Assembly: GCA_035765045.1 (NCBI GenBank)
Contig: DASTYI010000043.1
Coordinates: 1 to 18,091 of the forward strand
Direction: 5' to 3'
DNA: 18,091 nt
Source of the DNA: Iamia sp035765045
GTDB lineage: Bacteria; Actinomycetota; Acidimicrobiia; Acidimicrobiales; Iamiaceae
A program made the position numbers and the translations under genes. Below, piece after piece: positions 1 through 6,872 of the stretch; positions within the stretch are counted from its first letter, which is position 1; each line of letters opens with the position of its first letter. Under the pieces are notes generated by a model that was given only the letters and a program-made list of their open reading frames with translations, was not told the origin of the DNA and did no database searches.

Positions 1-341
1 CCTACCTGGCCGAGATGCTCGACCGGCCGGCGCCGGTCCGGGCCGGTCCCTTCTGGCAGGTCGACCTCGACAACGGGGTGGCCCTCGACTACGCCTCGGC
101 CGCCGAGGAGGAGGTGGCGACGCTCCCGGCGCTCCACCTCGCCTTCCTGGTGAGCGAGGAGCAGTTCGACGTCACCTACGGCCGCATCACCGCCCGCGGC
201 ATCGAGCACTTCGCCGACCCCGGCGGCCGCCGCCGCAACGAGATCAACACCCACGACGGGGGCCGGGGCGTCTACTGGCCCGACCCCGACGGCCACTGGC
301 TGGAGATCATCACCGTCCCCTACGGGGGTTGGAAGTCGTAG
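1..341 (+). CDS. VOC family (glyoxalase-fold) protein, 5' end missing
   Basis: The reading frame is open from the window edge (first full codon at base 3), so the true start lies upstream. The visible 113 residues are the C-terminal part of a vicinal-oxygen-chelate protein. A beta strand carrying His (ALHLAFLV) is followed by a region ending in the typical VYWPDPDGHWLEIIT block, whose Glu is usually the last metal ligand. VOC proteins bind a divalent metal and act as lyases, isomerases, dioxygenases or resistance proteins; the substrate cannot be told from this fragment. The Met at base 15 is in frame but would cut off the first beta-alpha unit, so I do not take it as the start. The gene ends 69 bases before the convergent sulfatase, with a strong palindrome in between. 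The family call is good; the function is unknown. Confidence 0.8.
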   Translation, partial: YLAEMLDRPAPVRAGPFWQVDLDNGVALDYASAAEEEVATLPALHLAFLVSEEQFDVTYGRITARGIEHFADPGGRRRNEINTHDGGRGVYWPDPDGHWLEIITVPYGGWKS

Positions 342-366
342 CCCCACCGCCCCGCGGGACTGGGAC

Positions 367-395
367 CGCCTCAAGGTGCCTGGCACCTTGAGGCG
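367..395. terminator. Perfect 14-base-arm palindrome between convergent genes
   Basis: The left arm CGCCTCAAGGTGCC (367-380) is the exact reverse complement of the right arm (382-395), with a single T at the centre. It lies 25 bases past the VOC stop and 15 bases before the sulfatase stop on the other strand, where a bidirectional terminator would sit. Neither side has a T-tract, so it may act as a barrier hairpin or be a dispersed intergenic palindrome rather than a classic intrinsic terminator. Confidence 0.5.
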
Positions 396-410
396 ATCGC
401 AGGACACGCC

Positions 411-1979
411 CTAGACCGGCGCCTCGAGCGGGAGGGCGGGGGTGCGGACCGGGGGGAGGCTGGCCCGCAGGTCGTCGACCAGGTCGTCGCGCACGCTCGC
501 CAGCGCCGGGTCGTCCCAGCGGTTGACCCGCTGGAGGGGGTCGTCGGCCAGGTCGTAGAGCTCGCCCTCGGTGCCGTCGTGGACGGTGCCGGCCTCGTAG
601 GTGGTGCACACCAGGCCGTCGCGGGTGATCGTCCGGAGGTGGACGGCGACGCCGAGCAGCTCGCTGTCCCAGGTGGTCAGGGCCCGCTCGTGGCCCCGGG
701 CGTCGGCGTCGCCGTCGTCGACGGGGAGCGAGCGGCCCTCCATCCACGGCTCGGCGGCGAGCCCGGCGATCGTGCAGAACGTGGGGGCGAGGTCGACCAG
801 CCCGACCGGCCGGGTCACGACCGCCGGGGTCGGCGCCGACGACGGGGCCGGACGCCAGATCAGCGGCAGCCGCATCAGCCCGTCGACGTGGTACGGCCCC
901 TTGAACAGCAGGCCGAAGTCGCCCTGGAGCTCGCCGTGGTCCGTGGTGATGACGACGTCGACGTCGTCGGCCCAGCCCCGGGCGGCGATGGCGGCGAGCA
1001 CCCGACCGATCGCCTCGTCGATCAGCTCGACCTCGATGGCGTTCATGGCGTTGACCTCGCGCACCTGGTCGGCGGTGAGCGTCGCCGGCACCCAGTGGGT
1101 GGGCGCCTCGTAGTTCGACACCAGCGAACCGTCGTACCAGAGCCGCCAGTGGCGAGGCTTGGCGTCGAGCAGCGCCTCCCGCTCGGCCCGGGACTCGGGG
1201 TAGCCGGCGGGGAGGGGCACGTCGCGCCAGTCGATCCGGCCCCGCTCGCTCGCCGGCGGGTCCCACGGGTGGTGCGGGTCGGGGAAGCTCATCCAGGCGA
1301 ACCAGTCGTCGTCGGCGTCGAGCCCGTCGAGCCAGGCGATCGTGCGATCGGCCACCCAGTCGGTGTGGTACCACTCCCGCGCCACCGGGTTGTCCTTCAC
1401 CTGCGGGGCCCCGGTGTCGCCCCCGCCCTCGCCGTTGACCTCCAGGTCGCGGTCGAGCACCGGGTAGAAGCCGCCGAGCGCCTCGGGGTGGTTGCCCTGC
1501 ATCCAGCGGGCGTAGTGGAGCCCGCCCATCGGGGAGTGGGTGGCCAGCTCCATGTGGTCGAAGCCCCGGTGGGGGCCGATGCTGCCGTCGTGCCACGGCC
1601 CGGCGACGGTGTGGACGCCGGCATCGGCCAGGCCGTTCTCGGGGAAGCGGCCGAAGGGGTCGAGGAAGGGCTCGAAGTGGGGCTTGCCGACCAGGGCGGT
1701 GCGGTAGCCGGCCCGGTGGAGGGTGGCCGCCACCGAGGGGGCGTCCTGGGGGAGGGCCACGCCGTTCATCCACACGCCGTGGGTGCCCGGGTGCTGGCCG
1801 GTCAGCATCGTCGAGCGCGAGGGCATGCAGACGACCGTCTGGGGCACGGCCCGCTCGTAGCGGATCCCCTGGGCCGCCAGCCCGTCGACCACCGGCGTCG
1901 AGCCGACGACGGCGCCGTTGCAGCCGAAGGTGTCGTAGCGCTGCTGGTCGGTCGTGACGAAGAGGATCTTGCGGCCCAT
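411..1979 (-). CDS. Sulfatase family hydrolase
   Basis: This 522-residue protein belongs to the alkaline-phosphatase/sulfatase superfamily and is predicted to hydrolyse a sulfate ester (or a phosphonate or phosphate monoester). The N-terminus carries the metal-binding strand FVTTDQQR (Asp11). CMPSRSTMLTG follows at 51-61, the C-x-P-S-R signature in which Cys51 is converted to formylglycine and Arg55 supports it. Further active-site blocks are GKPHF (Lys99, His101), FPDPHHPW (233-239), and TDHGE (Asp347, His348) with Lys360. No signal peptide is visible, so it is probably cytoplasmic. Its ATG overlaps the stop of the upstream SRPBCC gene by one base (TGATG), which indicates translational coupling in a tetR - SRPBCC - sulfatase operon. 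The family is certain; the substrate is not. Cys-type sulfatases also include phosphonate monoester hydrolases and choline sulfatases. Confidence 0.92.
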   Translation of the reverse strand: MGRKILFVTTDQQRYDTFGCNGAVVGSTPVVDGLAAQGIRYERAVPQTVVCMPSRSTMLTGQHPGTHGVWMNGVALPQDAPSVAATLHRAGYRTALVGKPHFEPFLDPFGRFPENGLADAGVHTVAGPWHDGSIGPHRGFDHMELATHSPMGGLHYARWMQGNHPEALGGFYPVLDRDLEVNGEGGGDTGAPQVKDNPVAREWYHTDWVADRTIAWLDGLDADDDWFAWMSFPDPHHPWDPPASERGRIDWRDVPLPAGYPESRAEREALLDAKPRHWRLWYDGSLVSNYEAPTHWVPATLTADQVREVNAMNAIEVELIDEAIGRVLAAIAARGWADDVDVVITTDHGELQGDFGLLFKGPYHVDGLMRLPLIWRPAPSSAPTPAVVTRPVGLVDLAPTFCTIAGLAAEPWMEGRSLPVDDGDADARGHERALTTWDSELLGVAVHLRTITRDGLVCTTYEAGTVHDGTEGELYDLADDPLQRVNRWDDPALASVRDDLVDDLRASLPPVRTPALPLEAPV

Positions 1980-2413
1980 CAGGCTCCGTTCGTGGCGATG
2001 GCGTCGAGGGCGGGCCCGGCGCCGGTCTCGAGCTGCTGCTTGAGCGACGCCAGGGCGCCCTCCATCACCCCGCCGAGGACGATGGCCATCGTGGCCGGGT
2101 CGGCGTCGCTGGAGTAGGTGACGAGGCAGCGCCCCGGGTCGAGGGCGATCACGTCCACGCTGGCCAGGTGCTCCTTGAAGAAGCCGCCGGTGATCCGGTA
2201 CTGGAACCGGCGCTGGAGCGGGTCGTTGGTGACGATCTCCTCGTCGAGGCTGAGCCCGACGCCGGTGGTGACGGTGCGGACCGTCGGCGTCTTCATCACC
2301 ACCTCCCGGAGCCCGGGGAACCAGGTGGCGAGGACGTCGGGCCGGGTCACCACCGACCAGGCGGCCTCGGCGGGGGCGTCGATGAAGGCCTGGCGCCGGA
2401 CGCTCGCCCTCAT
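1979..2413 (-). CDS. SRPBCC family protein (START/polyketide-cyclase fold)
   Basis: The 144-residue product begins MRASVRRQAFIDAPAEAAWS, the usual first strand and helix of the SRPBCC hydrophobic-pocket fold. Next come the WFPG turn and alternating beta strands (EEIVTNDPLQRRFQYRITGG), and the protein ends in the long C-terminal helix (GALASLKQQLE). The family binds hydrophobic ligands; no catalytic residues can be assigned. I chose the ATG at 2413 because the upstream open frame is Pro/Arg/Gly-rich shadow of tetR. The ATG also overlaps the tetR stop as ATGA, a standard coupled junction. Its stop overlaps the sulfatase start. It is the middle gene of a three-gene operon, so its ligand may be the molecule the sulfatase acts on or the one the TetR protein senses; that is inference. 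Confidence 0.85.
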   Translation of the reverse strand: MRASVRRQAFIDAPAEAAWSVVTRPDVLATWFPGLREVVMKTPTVRTVTTGVGLSLDEEIVTNDPLQRRFQYRITGGFFKEHLASVDVIALDPGRCLVTYSSDADPATMAIVLGGVMEGALASLKQQLETGAGPALDAIATNGA

Positions 2414-3030
2414 CGGGCGGGGTGGGGGGCGTCGGCCAGCAGCCGGCGCAGGCCCAGGCCCATGGCCGCCCCGGCCTCGGGACCGCTGAGGCCCTGGTCG
2501 TTGCGCATCAGGTCGTGCGCCTCCCAGGAGCACAGGACGTCGGCGGCGGCGATGACGGCCCGACGCTCGTCGGCGGGGCGGTCGGCCAGGGCCGGGCCGA
2601 GGACGGTGACGACGTGCTCGCGCATCACCTCGCGCACCCGGGCCAGGCCCTCGGCCACGACCGGCTGGGTGCTGGCCCGGAAGCGGGCGACCCGGCCGAC
2701 CTCGCCCATGGCCTCGAGCAGCCGGAGGCGGGCGGCGACGAAGGCGTCGATGCGCTCGTCGGTGGTGGCGTCGGGGTCGACGTCGAGGGCGAGCAGCGGC
2801 ATCAGGTGCTCGGCCTGGCGGGTGACGGCGGCGAAGGCGAGGTCGTCGACGTCGGCGAAGTAGCGGAACAGCGAGCGGGCCGACACCCCGGCGCGGGCGG
2901 CGATGTCGTCGGCCGAGGGCATCATCTCGCCCTCGCGGTAGAGCTCCAACAGGGCGGTCACCACGGCGTCGCGGTTGCGCTCGCGGCGGGCGGTGCGTCC
3001 GTCCCCCCCGGTGTCACCGGCGTCGGTCAT
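2410..3030 (-). CDS. TetR family transcriptional regulator
   Basis: This 206-residue regulator has a short polar N-terminus followed by a helix-turn-helix at about residues 38-61 (PSADDIAARAGVSARSLFRYF), with the typical S-x-x-x-x-Y/F-F ending of TetR helix 3. The rest is helical and Ala/Leu-rich, as expected for a ligand-binding and dimer domain; the ligand cannot be deduced. It is first in a minus-strand operon with the SRPBCC protein and sulfatase, and diverges from an alpha/beta hydrolase only 47 bases away. The shared gap holds a 6-5-6 inverted repeat overlapping its promoter, the classic autoregulation layout. TAGCGT lies six bases before the ATG, so its mRNA is probably leaderless. It is not recognisably KstR despite the KstR-type site elsewhere in the window. 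Confidence 0.9.
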   Translation of the reverse strand: MTDAGDTGGDGRTARRERNRDAVVTALLELYREGEMMPSADDIAARAGVSARSLFRYFADVDDLAFAAVTRQAEHLMPLLALDVDPDATTDERIDAFVAARLRLLEAMGEVGRVARFRASTQPVVAEGLARVREVMREHVVTVLGPALADRPADERRAVIAAADVLCSWEAHDLMRNDQGLSGPEAGAAMGLGLRRLLADAPHPAR

Positions 3031-3036
3031 CGGGGC

Positions 3037-3066
3037 ACGCTACCTTTCTGTCAGGCCAACTGACAA
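3037..3066 (-). promoter_or_regulatory. Predicted tetR promoter
   Basis: On the minus strand TTGTCA (3066-3061) is separated by 18 bases from TAGCGT (3042-3037), which lies six bases before the tetR ATG. This predicts transcription starting at or next to the start codon. It overlaps the inverted repeat at 3049-3065. Confidence 0.5.
3049..3065. promoter_or_regulatory. Candidate TetR operator (6-5-6 inverted repeat)
   Basis: TGTCAG and CTGACA are perfect inverted arms around GCCAA. The site lies between the divergent tetR and alpha/beta hydrolase genes and covers the predicted tetR -35/spacer. It ends 12 bases before the hydrolase start. Size and placement fit a TetR-dimer operator controlling both directions. 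Confidence 0.6.
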
Positions 3067-3077
3067 GAGGTGGAGTG

Positions 3078-3965
3078 ATGGGTGCAGCGGCATGGTCCGA
3101 TCCTGGCGTGGCGGGCTGGGCGGCCCGGAGCACCACCATGATGGTCGATGGCGACCCGATCGCGGTGTGGGATGTCCGGCCCACCGAGGAGGAGCGCCAC
3201 GAGCCCCTCCTGGTCGTCCACGGCTTCCCGACCTCGGCCTACGACTGGGCCCACCTCCTGCCCGCCCTGGCCCGGCACCGCCGCGTCGTGCTGTTCGACA
3301 TGCTCGGCTTCGGCCTCTCGGCCAAGCCCGACCGGGCCTACACCATGGCCCTCCAGGCCGACGTGGCCCAGGGCGTCGTCGCCGGGCTCGGGATCGACCG
3401 CCTCGCCCTGATGACCCACGACATGGGTGACACCGTCGGCGGCGAGCTCCTCGCCCGCACCCAGGCGGGGGAGTGGCCGGTCGAGGTCACCCGCCGGGTC
3501 GTCACCAACGGCAGCATCTACATCGCCCTCGCCCACCTCACCGACGGCCAGCAGGCGCTCCTGGCCCAACCCGACGCCAGGCTGCCCCAGGGCGTCGGGC
3601 CCGAGCTGATGGCGGCCAGCCTGGTCAACACCCTCGCCCCCGGCCACCGCGACGTCGCCATGGCCGGCCACGCCGAGCTGGTCTGCCACGCCGGCGGCGA
3701 CGCCCTGCTGGCCCGCACCATCCGCTACATCGAGGAGCGGCGGGCCCACGAGCGCCGCTTCACCGGGGCCATCGAGACCCACCCCTCGCCCCTCCACGTC
3801 GTGTGGGGGCCCGAGGACCCGATCGCCGTGGCCGCCATGGCCGACCGCCTCGTCGCCGCCCGTCCCGACGCCACCCTGGCGTGGGTCGACGGCGCCGGCC
3901 ACTACCCGATGATCGAGGACCCCGCCGCCTTCCTCGGCGCGGTGGTGCCGTTCCTGGAAGGCTGA
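3078..3965 (+). CDS. Alpha/beta hydrolase, epoxide hydrolase/haloalkane dehalogenase type
   Basis: This 295-residue enzyme has the full alpha/beta-hydrolase plan. The oxyanion segment is VVHGFPTSAYDW (46-57) and the FDMLGFGLSAKP block follows at 73-84. The nucleophile elbow THDMG has Asp115 instead of Ser. The acid is Asp247 in WGPEDP, and the base is His275 in GAGHYPMIEDP. An Asp nucleophile marks the epoxide hydrolase/haloalkane dehalogenase/MEST-like branch, which works through an alkyl-enzyme ester and water, rather than a Ser esterase. The start is ATG 3078, with AGAGGTGG just upstream; the GTG at 3075 is an alternative. It diverges from the tetR operon across a palindromic operator and is followed after four bases by glutathione peroxidase, so the two are likely cotranscribed. 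The substrate is not determinable. Confidence 0.88.
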   Translation: MGAAAWSDPGVAGWAARSTTMMVDGDPIAVWDVRPTEEERHEPLLVVHGFPTSAYDWAHLLPALARHRRVVLFDMLGFGLSAKPDRAYTMALQADVAQGVVAGLGIDRLALMTHDMGDTVGGELLARTQAGEWPVEVTRRVVTNGSIYIALAHLTDGQQALLAQPDARLPQGVGPELMAASLVNTLAPGHRDVAMAGHAELVCHAGGDALLARTIRYIEERRAHERRFTGAIETHPSPLHVVWGPEDPIAVAAMADRLVAARPDATLAWVDGAGHYPMIEDPAAFLGAVVPFLEG

Positions 3966-3969
3966 GGCC

Positions 3970-4452
3970 ATGACCAGCCTCCACGACTTCTCGGCCACCG
4001 CCATCACCGGCGAGGAGGTCGACCTCGGGGGCTACGCCGGCCAGGTCGTCCTGGTCGTCAACACCGCCTCCAAGTGCGGCTTCACCCCGCAGTACGAGGG
4101 GTTGGAGGAGCTGTACGAGGCGTACGCGGACCAGGGGCTCGTGATCCTCGGCTTCCCCTGCGACCAGTTCGGCCACCAGGAGCCCGGCGACGAGAGCGAG
4201 ATCCAGGAGTTCTGCAAGGTGAACTACGGCGTCACCTTCCCGATGATGGCCAAGATCGAGGTCAACGGCGACGGCGCCCACCCGCTCTACCAGTGGCTCA
4301 AGGCCGAGAAGGGCGGCGCCCTGGGCTCCAAGATCAAGTGGAACTTCACCAAGTTCCTCGTCGGCCGGGACGGCGCCGTGGTCGCCCGCTACGCCCCGAC
4401 CACCAAGCCCGAGAAGCTGCGCGGCGACATCGAGCGGGCCCTGGCCGGCTAG
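3970..4452 (+). CDS. Glutathione peroxidase family (Cys-type thiol peroxidase)
   Basis: This 160-residue protein covers the whole glutathione peroxidase fold and would reduce peroxides, probably with thioredoxin as donor. The peroxidatic Cys36 is in NTASKCGFTPQY. The catalytic Gln70 lies in FPCDQFGHQEPG, and Trp124 and Asn125 in WNFTKF complete the tetrad. Cys64 and Cys82 (FCKVNYGVTFP) occupy the two other conserved Cys positions; Cys82 corresponds to the resolving Cys of the thioredoxin-dependent enzymes, so a 2-Cys mechanism is expected. The gene starts four bases after the alpha/beta hydrolase stop, so one mRNA is likely. Its TAG stop shares CTAG with the stop of the convergent TPR-like gene, which leaves no room for a terminator between them. 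Confidence 0.95.
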   Translation: MTSLHDFSATAITGEEVDLGGYAGQVVLVVNTASKCGFTPQYEGLEELYEAYADQGLVILGFPCDQFGHQEPGDESEIQEFCKVNYGVTFPMMAKIEVNGDGAHPLYQWLKAEKGGALGSKIKWNFTKFLVGRDGAVVARYAPTTKPEKLRGDIERALAG

Positions 4453-5396
4453 CGCCGGCCGACCTGCCGGGCCAGCACACCCACGATCGCCAGGCAGGCC
4501 ACGAAGATCCCGATCCCGATCGGCCCCCCGATCCCGCGCACGCCGACCTGGAACCCGATCAGCAGCCACAGCCCCAACCCGGCCACCCGCAGCGCGAGCC
4601 GCCCCCGCCCCACCTGGTCCTCCCCGTCGCCCGTGGCCGCCTCGTCCCCGCTGGCCCCCGGCGTGGTCGTGGTCCCGGCGAGCCCGGCCCCCCCGAGGCT
4701 CCGCGGCACCGGCGGCTCCCGCCGTCCCCCGAGCGCCTCGGCGGCCGGGGTTGCGGGGCCCGTCGCCGCGGCCCGGGGGCTCGGTGCCGTTCCGGCGGAC
4801 GGGATGGCGGGCTCCGCCCGGACGACGGGCGCCGCCGGAGGAGCGGTGGGCGCGCTGGGCGCGGGCGTCTGGCCGGCGAGGGCGGCGGGGAGGCGGGGGG
4901 TGAGGCGGGGCTCGTCGGCAGGGATCGGGGTGACGGTCGGGGTCGGGACCCGCAGGCCGAGGGCGGCGCTGATCCCACCGGGGCGACGACGGGTGCCGTC
5001 CTCGGCGATCGGGCTCTCGGTGGCGGCCTCGCGGACGACGGCCTGGGCCCGGTGGGCCTCGGGCTCGGCGGGGGCCAGGGCGACGGCCCGGTCGGCCGCG
5101 GCGGCGGCCCGCTCGGGGTCGATCGGGAGGGCGGCGTGGGCCAGGACGGCGTGGGCCTGCCACGAGCCGGGGTCGCAGGCCACGGCGGCGTCGGCGGCGG
5201 CGAGGGCGACCGCCGGGGTGCCGGCGGTGGCGAGGCAGCGGGCGAGGAGGAGCCGCACGGCGCCGTCGTCGGGGCGTGCCGCCACCAGGTCGGGGAGCAG
5301 CTCGAGGGCGCCGGCGCTGTCGCCGGTGGCGTGGAGCCGGGCGGCGGCGGCGAGGGCCTGGCCGTGATCGTCGTGTGCTGGGGGCCCGTCGGCCAC
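4449..5396 (-). CDS. TPR-like repeat protein with C-terminal membrane hairpin
   Basis: The 315-residue product has three parts. Residues about 10-125 form Ala-rich helical repeats typical of TPR (GDSAGALELLPDLVAARPDD, then similar units ending LAPAEPEAHR). Residues about 126-260 are a Pro/Ala/Thr-rich low-complexity linker. The C-terminus has two hydrophobic segments (about 267-285 and 291-309) separated by a Gly-rich turn, followed by basic residues (RQVGRR). This suggests a cytoplasmic scaffold anchored to the membrane, with no enzyme motif. I chose the GTG at 5396 because GGGAGG lies four bases upstream; an in-frame ATG at 5447 has no such site and would add low-quality sequence. It converges on the peroxidase gene with overlapping stops. 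The specific function is unknown. Confidence 0.75.
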   Translation of the reverse strand: MADGPPAHDDHGQALAAAARLHATGDSAGALELLPDLVAARPDDGAVRLLLARCLATAGTPAVALAAADAAVACDPGSWQAHAVLAHAALPIDPERAAAAADRAVALAPAEPEAHRAQAVVREAATESPIAEDGTRRRPGGISAALGLRVPTPTVTPIPADEPRLTPRLPAALAGQTPAPSAPTAPPAAPVVRAEPAIPSAGTAPSPRAAATGPATPAAEALGGRREPPVPRSLGGAGLAGTTTTPGASGDEAATGDGEDQVGRGRLALRVAGLGLWLLIGFQVGVRGIGGPIGIGIFVACLAIVGVLARQVGRR

Positions 5397-5469
5397 GCGT
5401 CCTCCCGGGGGCAAAGCGCTCGGGACCCATCGGCCCGCCCCCGCCACATCTGAGGCCGCCCGCCGCGCC

Positions 5470-5517
5470 GTTCTGACCAGCGGACGTTGCGCTGGCGCGA
5501 CGCAGCGTGATCAGAAC
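5470..5517. repeat. Imperfect inverted repeat upstream of MFS gene
   Basis: GTTCTGA (5470-5476) pairs with TCAGAAC (5511-5517), and an inner eight-base stem (5485-5492 with 5495-5502, one G-T pair) closes around TG. The two stems are separated by symmetric eight-base unpaired stretches, so the element is centred and 48 bases long. It lies between the divergent TPR-like and MFS genes, 35 bases before the MFS -10. It could be an operator or an RNA hairpin. Confidence 0.4.
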
Positions 5518-5551
5518 CGGAACGCGGGCGGTCCACCGGCGGGGGCGTCGG

Positions 5552-5557
5552 TAGCGT
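5552..5557 (+). promoter_or_regulatory. -10 element of MFS gene (leaderless)
   Basis: TAGCGT ends eight bases before the ATG at 5566 and no Shine-Dalgarno sequence is present. A transcript would start at the start codon. No convincing -35 is visible. Confidence 0.5.
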
Positions 5558-5565
5558 GCCGGGCC

Positions 5566-6831
5566 ATGGCCGACGGTGGCGGATCCGGGGGCCGGCTGGT
5601 CGAGGCCCTCCTCCCGGCCCGGCTGGGCGCCCCGTTCCGCTGGCTGTGGGGCCAGTCGCTGCTCGACAACCTGGCCGACGGGATCCTCCTCGCCGCCGCC
5701 CCGCTGCTGATCGCCTCGCTGACCAGCGACCCCTTCCCCGTCGCCCTCGCCGTCTTCCTCCAACGCCTGCCCTGGCTGGTGTTCAGCATCCTGGCCGGGG
5801 CGGTGGTCGACCGGGTCGACCGGCGCCGGCTGTCGATCGTGGTCGGCGTCGTCCGGGCCGGGATCGTCGCCGGCCTGGTCGCCGTGATCGCCGCCGACGC
5901 CCTGAGCATCGCCGTCGTCTACGCCGTCGCCTTCCTGCTGGGCACGGCCGAGACGTTCGCCGACACGGCGGCCAGCTCGCTCGTCGCCGACACCGTCCCC
6001 AAGCCGGCGCTGGGGGTGGCCAACGCCCGCCTGGTCGGCTCGCTGCTCGTCACCAACCAGCTGGTCGGGCCCCCGATCGGCGCCGTGCTGTTCGGGCTCG
6101 GCCGGGTCCACCCGTTCACCGCCTACGTCGTGTGCATGGCCGCCGGGGTGCTGCTCGTCAGCCGGCTGCGGGTCCCCCCGGGCGCCGAGGAGCCCCCGGC
6201 GCGCCGCAGCGTCCGGCACGAGGTGGTCGAGGGGATGCGCTGGCTGTGGCGTCACCCGCCGGTCCGGACCCTCGCCCTGACGATCACCGCCTTCAACATC
6301 ACCTTCGGCGCCGCCATCGCCGTCAACGTCCTCTACGCCAAGGAGCGGCTCGGGGTGGGCGACGCCGGCTTCGGCCTCCTCCTCTCGGCCAGCGCCGTGG
6401 GCGGGGTGGTCGGTGCCGCGGTCTACGGCCGGCTCGAGGCCCGCTTCCCGCTGGGCACGCTGATGCGGGCGGGGCTGGTGGTCGAGACGCTGACCCACCT
6501 GTCGCTCGCCCTCCTCCGCACGGCGTGGCTGGCCGGGGCGGTGTGGTTCGCCTTCGGGGTCCACGCCGCCATCTGGGGCACGACGTCCTCGACGGTCCGC
6601 CACCGGGCGGTGCCGGGGCGGCTCCAGGGCCGGGTGGGGAGCGCGTACCAGCTCGGCTCGCTGGGGGCGATCGCCATCGGGTCGGTGCTCGGGGGCGTGC
6701 TGGCCGACCTCGGCGGCGTGACCGCCCCGTTCTGGTTCGCCTTCGGCGGATCGGCGGTCCTGGTCGTCGTCCTGTGGTCGCAGCTCCCGCTGATCGCCCA
6801 CGCCGCCGAGGTCGGGCCCGAGCCGGCCTAG
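5566..6831 (+). CDS. MFS transporter (EntS-like exporter group)
   Basis: This 421-residue integral membrane protein has about 12 hydrophobic segments in two halves, separated by a charged central loop (PPGAEEPPARRSVRHEVVEG, about 205-224). After the second helix it carries the MFS loop AGAVVDRVDRRRLSI (about 77-91), equivalent to the GxxxDRxGRR motif. The pattern FRWLWGQSLLDNLADGI at the N-terminus and TVRHRAVPGRLQGRVGS in the second half resembles the MFS_3/EntS-type exporters for siderophores, macrolides and other small molecules. The substrate cannot be assigned. The gene is probably leaderless, stands alone between a divergent TPR-like gene and the Rrf2 operon, and ends four bases before the Rrf2 -35, so read-through from the exporter into that operon is possible. 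Confidence 0.88.
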   Translation: MADGGGSGGRLVEALLPARLGAPFRWLWGQSLLDNLADGILLAAAPLLIASLTSDPFPVALAVFLQRLPWLVFSILAGAVVDRVDRRRLSIVVGVVRAGIVAGLVAVIAADALSIAVVYAVAFLLGTAETFADTAASSLVADTVPKPALGVANARLVGSLLVTNQLVGPPIGAVLFGLGRVHPFTAYVVCMAAGVLLVSRLRVPPGAEEPPARRSVRHEVVEGMRWLWRHPPVRTLALTITAFNITFGAAIAVNVLYAKERLGVGDAGFGLLLSASAVGGVVGAAVYGRLEARFPLGTLMRAGLVVETLTHLSLALLRTAWLAGAVWFAFGVHAAIWGTTSSTVRHRAVPGRLQGRVGSAYQLGSLGAIAIGSVLGGVLADLGGVTAPFWFAFGGSAVLVVVLWSQLPLIAHAAEVGPEPA

Positions 6832-6834
6832 ACC

Positions 6835-6864
6835 TGGACATCAGATATCCGGGATATCTACCAT
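6835..6864 (+). promoter_or_regulatory. Promoter of the RsrR-like operon
   Basis: TGGACA (6835-6840) and TACCAT (6859-6864) are separated by 18 bases, and the ATG at 6873 follows eight bases later, giving a predicted leaderless start. The spacer is almost completely occupied by a perfect palindrome, so a bound regulator would block RNA polymerase directly. Confidence 0.6.
6843..6859. promoter_or_regulatory. Candidate Rrf2 operator, perfect 8-1-8 palindrome
   Basis: AGATATCCGGGATATCT is a perfect palindrome around a central G. It lies between the -35 and -10 and touches the first base of the -10. It is AT-rich compared with its surroundings and is the obvious autoregulatory site for the Rrf2 protein encoded 14 bases downstream. 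Confidence 0.7.
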
Positions 6865-6872
6865 CCGGGTTC

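Noticed and set aside
579..2117. A 512-residue plus-strand open frame opposite the sulfatase.
   Set aside because: Its composition is Val/Gly/Arg-rich with no motifs, while the minus strand carries complete sulfatase signatures.
2414..2533. Longer N-terminus for the SRPBCC protein from the ATG at 2533.
   Set aside because: The extra 40 residues are Pro/Arg/Gly shadow of tetR; ATG 2413 gives the normal fold start and a coupled ATGA junction.
5397..5447. ATG at 5447 as start of the TPR-like protein.
   Set aside because: No ribosome site precedes it; GTG 5396 has GGGAGG at good spacing.
3760..6801. A 1013-residue open frame on the minus strand spanning peroxidase, TPR-like and MFS genes.
   Set aside because: It is Pro/Arg/Gly-rich low-complexity shadow coding caused by high GC, and runs antisense to genes with clear family motifs.
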